Positions 7,325 to 9,212 of a stretch of DNA of 9,212 nt are shown here, one piece after another (positions within the stretch are counted from its first letter, which is position 1; the number at the start of each line of letters is the position of its first letter). The notes under the pieces were generated by a model that was given only the letters and a program-made list of their open reading frames with translations, did not search any database and had not been told where the DNA came from. The DNA is from Leptotrichia sp. oral taxon 215 (lineage in GTDB: Bacteria > Fusobacteriota > Fusobacteriia > Fusobacteriales > Leptotrichiaceae), in assembly GCA_905371725.1 (NCBI GenBank), contig CAJPML010000019.1, forward strand, positions 1 through 9,212, read 5' to 3'. The position numbers and the translations under genes are program-made.

Positions 7325-8098
7325 TTAAAAATCAGTGAAGCTGATCATAGCTGTTGCTCTTCCTGATTTTTTCCCTTCCCTTCTGTGGGAATAAAACTTT
7401 TCATTCCACGTATTTTCCTGTGAAATTACCAGATTTTCTTCCTTTATTCCTAATTTTAATGCCATTATTCTGTTAAAAGTTATATTATCAAAATGATATT
7501 TTCCTGTTTTTTCATTAATTTTAAAAGATTGTTTTACCAGTTCACTTTCTTTTCCAAATTTTTCAGCAAAATTTTCATAAAAATCATTACCTACTTCATA
7601 ATTTTCCTGCTGTATTCCTATTCCTAAACCCATCAGAATATTTTCAGGTTTTGTTCCAAAGGCTTCTTTCATTACTTCAAGGCCATTTTTCATTATTTCC
7701 TTAAAACTTCCTGGCCATCCAGAATGCCATACACCAATTGCTTTGTTTTCTTTATCATATACAAATATTGGCAGACAGTCGGCATAAAATGTAAATAGTG
7801 CAACATCTTTCCTATTTGTTACAAAACCGTCTATTTCCCTGTAAATATACTCTTCTGTGTTTTCATCTATAATCTGAACATTATTTGTATGTGTCTGAAA
7901 AGACATTACAGGTATTCTCGCCCTAAGATTTAGCTCTTCTAACAGTTTATTTCTGTTCTTTTCCTGTGTTCCCTCTTCCTGACCTTCCATTCCACAGTAG
8001 TCTGACATGTTTCCAGCATTTTTTTTACTGTAGACAGCTTTTATTCCATAATTTTCAAATTCTTCAATATAAAAATAATTTTCATTTTCTTTAAACAT
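7325..8098 (-). CDS. pgeF: PgeF/YfiH-family purine nucleoside phosphorylase / peptidoglycan editing factor
   Basis: Cytoplasmic enzyme of the multicopper-oxidase-like YfiH/LACC1 family. Members have been shown to act on purine nucleosides (phosphorolysis and adenosine deamination), and E. coli PgeF is linked to removing mis-incorporated serine from peptidoglycan precursors; older 'laccase' labels refer to the same family. The 257-residue product keeps the zinc/catalytic triad: His70 in FQTHTN, Cys108 in YADCLP and His125 in WHSGW. The C-terminal HRREGKKSGRA segment matches the family's usual R/GR ending. Two spots differ from the common consensus: HSGWPG for HAGWRG, and GIGIQQENYEVG without the usual PCC. 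The ATG at 8098 is one base after the ispA stop and has GGTGGT before it. An upstream in-frame TTG (8119) would add seven residues but overlaps ispA and lacks a ribosome binding site. Confidence 0.9.
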   Translation of the reverse strand: MFKENENYFYIEEFENYGIKAVYSKKNAGNMSDYCGMEGQEEGTQEKNRNKLLEELNLRARIPVMSFQTHTNNVQIIDENTEEYIYREIDGFVTNRKDVALFTFYADCLPIFVYDKENKAIGVWHSGWPGSFKEIMKNGLEVMKEAFGTKPENILMGLGIGIQQENYEVGNDFYENFAEKFGKESELVKQSFKINEKTGKYHFDNITFNRIMALKLGIKEENLVISQENTWNEKFYSHRREGKKSGRATAMISFTDF

Positions 8099-8099
8099 A

Positions 8100-8972
8100 T
8101 CAACCACCACGATTTCCAAAATAATCTGTTAAGTCCAGCAACAAACTGTTACTATCAAAATTTTCAATTATTATTTCTTTTGCCTGAATAATATAATCCT
8201 TTAATATTTCTTTAGATTTTTCCAGTCCAAACAGACTCGGATAAGTTGTTTTTTCATTTTTTTCATCATTTGATTCTTTTCCTGTTTCGGAGAAATTTCC
8301 TTCGATATCTAAAATATCATCCTTTATTTGAAATGCAATTCCTATAAGTTTTGAATACTGTATTAATTTTTCCTTTTTATCTTCTTCTATGTCAAGTGCT
8401 ATTAAAGGAAGTTCAATAGCAGCTGTTATTAGTTTTCCTGTCTTATGGGCATGGATATATTTCAACGTTTCAAATGAAACCTTTACATGCTCAGATTTCA
8501 TATCTGCAAACTGACCACCTGCCATACCATAAAAGCCTGAATATTCTGACAACTTTGTTATAATCTTCACTTTATTTGAATCAGATATAGCAGGAGAAGT
8601 GGCAACTATGTTAAAAGCTTCTGTAAGCAGTACATCCCCCACCAGAATTCCTTCAGCTTCACCATATTTTACATGAGTTGTAAGCTTTCCCCTTCTATAC
8701 ATATCATTGTCCATAGCAGGAAGATCATCATGAACAAGGGAATAACAGTGAATAAATTCCAGTGCACACGCAACATCTTCTATATTTTCATAATTTCTTC
8801 CAAATAGATCACACATCATGTACATCAATATAGGACGTAATCTTTTTCCACCGTTCATGACTGCATATTTCATTGCTTCCGAATATAGTTCCGGCTTTTG
8901 GTATCTATCCAATATTTTCTGAAGATTTTTTTCAACAAGTTCTTTTTTCGCAGCTAAATATGCCTTTAACAT
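8100..8972 (-). CDS. ispA: Farnesyl diphosphate synthase / short-chain polyprenyl synthetase
   Basis: Condenses IPP with DMAPP and geranyl diphosphate to make farnesyl diphosphate, the precursor of undecaprenyl carrier lipid and prenyl side chains. The 290-residue cytoplasmic protein has all trans-prenyltransferase motifs: GGKRLRP at 41-47, first Asp-rich motif HDDLPAMDND with Asp82, Asp83 and Asp88, GGQFAD at 152-157, HKTGKLI at 176-182, and second Asp-rich motif FQIKDDILD at 214-222. The two-residue insertion in the first Asp motif (DDxxxxD) and Tyr77 five residues upstream are typical of bacterial type II farnesyl diphosphate synthases; geranylgeranyl diphosphate synthase remains possible. 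Its ATG shares one base with the xseB stop (TAATG), and AGAGGT (8979-8984) inside xseB serves as its ribosome binding site. The xseB-ispA pairing is a conserved bacterial arrangement; pgeF follows one base downstream. Confidence 0.95.
   Translation of the reverse strand: MLKAYLAAKKELVEKNLQKILDRYQKPELYSEAMKYAVMNGGKRLRPILMYMMCDLFGRNYENIEDVACALEFIHCYSLVHDDLPAMDNDMYRRGKLTTHVKYGEAEGILVGDVLLTEAFNIVATSPAISDSNKVKIITKLSEYSGFYGMAGGQFADMKSEHVKVSFETLKYIHAHKTGKLITAAIELPLIALDIEEDKKEKLIQYSKLIGIAFQIKDDILDIEGNFSETGKESNDEKNEKTTYPSLFGLEKSKEILKDYIIQAKEIIIENFDSNSLLLDLTDYFGNRGG
8103..8108 (-). promoter_or_regulatory. Ribosome binding site deciding the pgeF start, inside the end of ispA
   Basis: Minus-strand GGTGGT, one base away from GGAGGT, lies 4 nt before the ATG at 8098 and within the last two sense codons of ispA (Gly-Gly). 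The junction reads TGA-T-ATG, so ribosomes ending ispA can restart at once on pgeF. This supports the ATG over the upstream TTG. Confidence 0.6.
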
Positions 8973-9193
8973 TATTCTACCTCTTCAGTTTCAAGTTTTC
9001 CATTCTTTTCAAGAACTTTTAATACTTTTCCTTCTCCTACTTCTAATAATTTTTCTGAATCCTTTATAAGCTTGATTGCTTTTTCATATTCGGCAATCGA
9101 ATCATCAAGAGACAATTCTTCATTCTCAAATTTTTCCAGAATTTTATCAATTTCAGAAATATTTTCCTCATAAGTCTGTTTTTTCGCAGTCAT
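8972..9193 (-). CDS. xseB: Exodeoxyribonuclease VII small subunit
   Basis: Small subunit of exonuclease VII, which with XseA degrades single-stranded DNA from both ends into short oligonucleotides. At 73 residues it has normal family length and is predicted to be a helical hairpin rich in Glu and Lys. The family pattern is visible: TYEENISEIDKILEKFEN at 7-24, EELSLDDSIAEYEKAI at 25-40, and a second helix reaching KVLKVLEK near 56-63. The ATG follows GGAGG (9200-9204) at 6 nt spacing. It overlaps ispA by one base. xseA commonly lies just upstream of xseB, but only 19 nt of upstream sequence are in the window, so its presence cannot be judged. Confidence 0.93.
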   Translation of the reverse strand: MTAKKQTYEENISEIDKILEKFENEELSLDDSIAEYEKAIKLIKDSEKLLEVGEGKVLKVLEKNGKLETEEVE

Positions 9194-9212
9194 TTTTAAC
9201 CTCCGTTTTTCC

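Noticed and set aside
7326..7345. Possible small terminator at the end of pgeF (minus strand ATCAG-CTTCA-CTGAT followed by TTTTT)
   Set aside because: The stem is only five base pairs and weak, and it lies in the last codons of pgeF. The next gene starts 27 nt after the stop codon, so read-through is more likely.

Overview
The window is AT-rich, tightly packed bacterial DNA with strong GGAGG-type ribosome binding sites. A lipoprotein binding protein, a periplasmic-type phosphoesterase without a wall anchor and the overall protein style suggest a low-GC diderm, most likely Fusobacteriota and perhaps Leptotrichiaceae. That assignment is inference from composition and style; there is no rRNA or other taxonomic marker here.

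Left half (1-4850, + strand): a complete high-affinity branched-chain amino acid ABC importer in the order livJ-livH-livM-livG-livF. It encodes a lipoprotein binding protein, two permeases and two ATPases. A hairpin plus T-run sits between livJ and livH, followed by a possible second promoter. This would let the binding protein be made in excess over the membrane complex. The last four genes are closely spaced (18-35 nt gaps), each with its own Shine-Dalgarno sequence.

Centre (4851-4929): a bidirectional terminator hairpin separates the convergent liv operon and the minus-strand cluster.

Right half (4930-9193, - strand, transcribed right to left): xseB, ispA, pgeF, an unrecognised small secreted protein, and a CpdB-like periplasmic metallophosphoesterase/nucleotidase. 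xseB/ispA overlap by one base (TAATG) and ispA/pgeF are separated by one base (TGA-T-ATG), so these three look translationally coupled. The secreted protein follows after 27 nt and the nucleotidase after a further 64 nt. The cluster covers DNA repair (exonuclease VII small subunit), isoprenoid synthesis (farnesyl diphosphate synthase), a PgeF/YfiH-family purine nucleoside or peptidoglycan-editing enzyme, and extracytoplasmic nucleotide breakdown.

No stretch longer than 300 bases lacks a gene. I see no RNA gene, CRISPR array, insertion sequence or phage gene. Apart from the one unrecognised secreted protein, the content is ordinary core metabolism and transport, and I do not see a convincing undescribed system.
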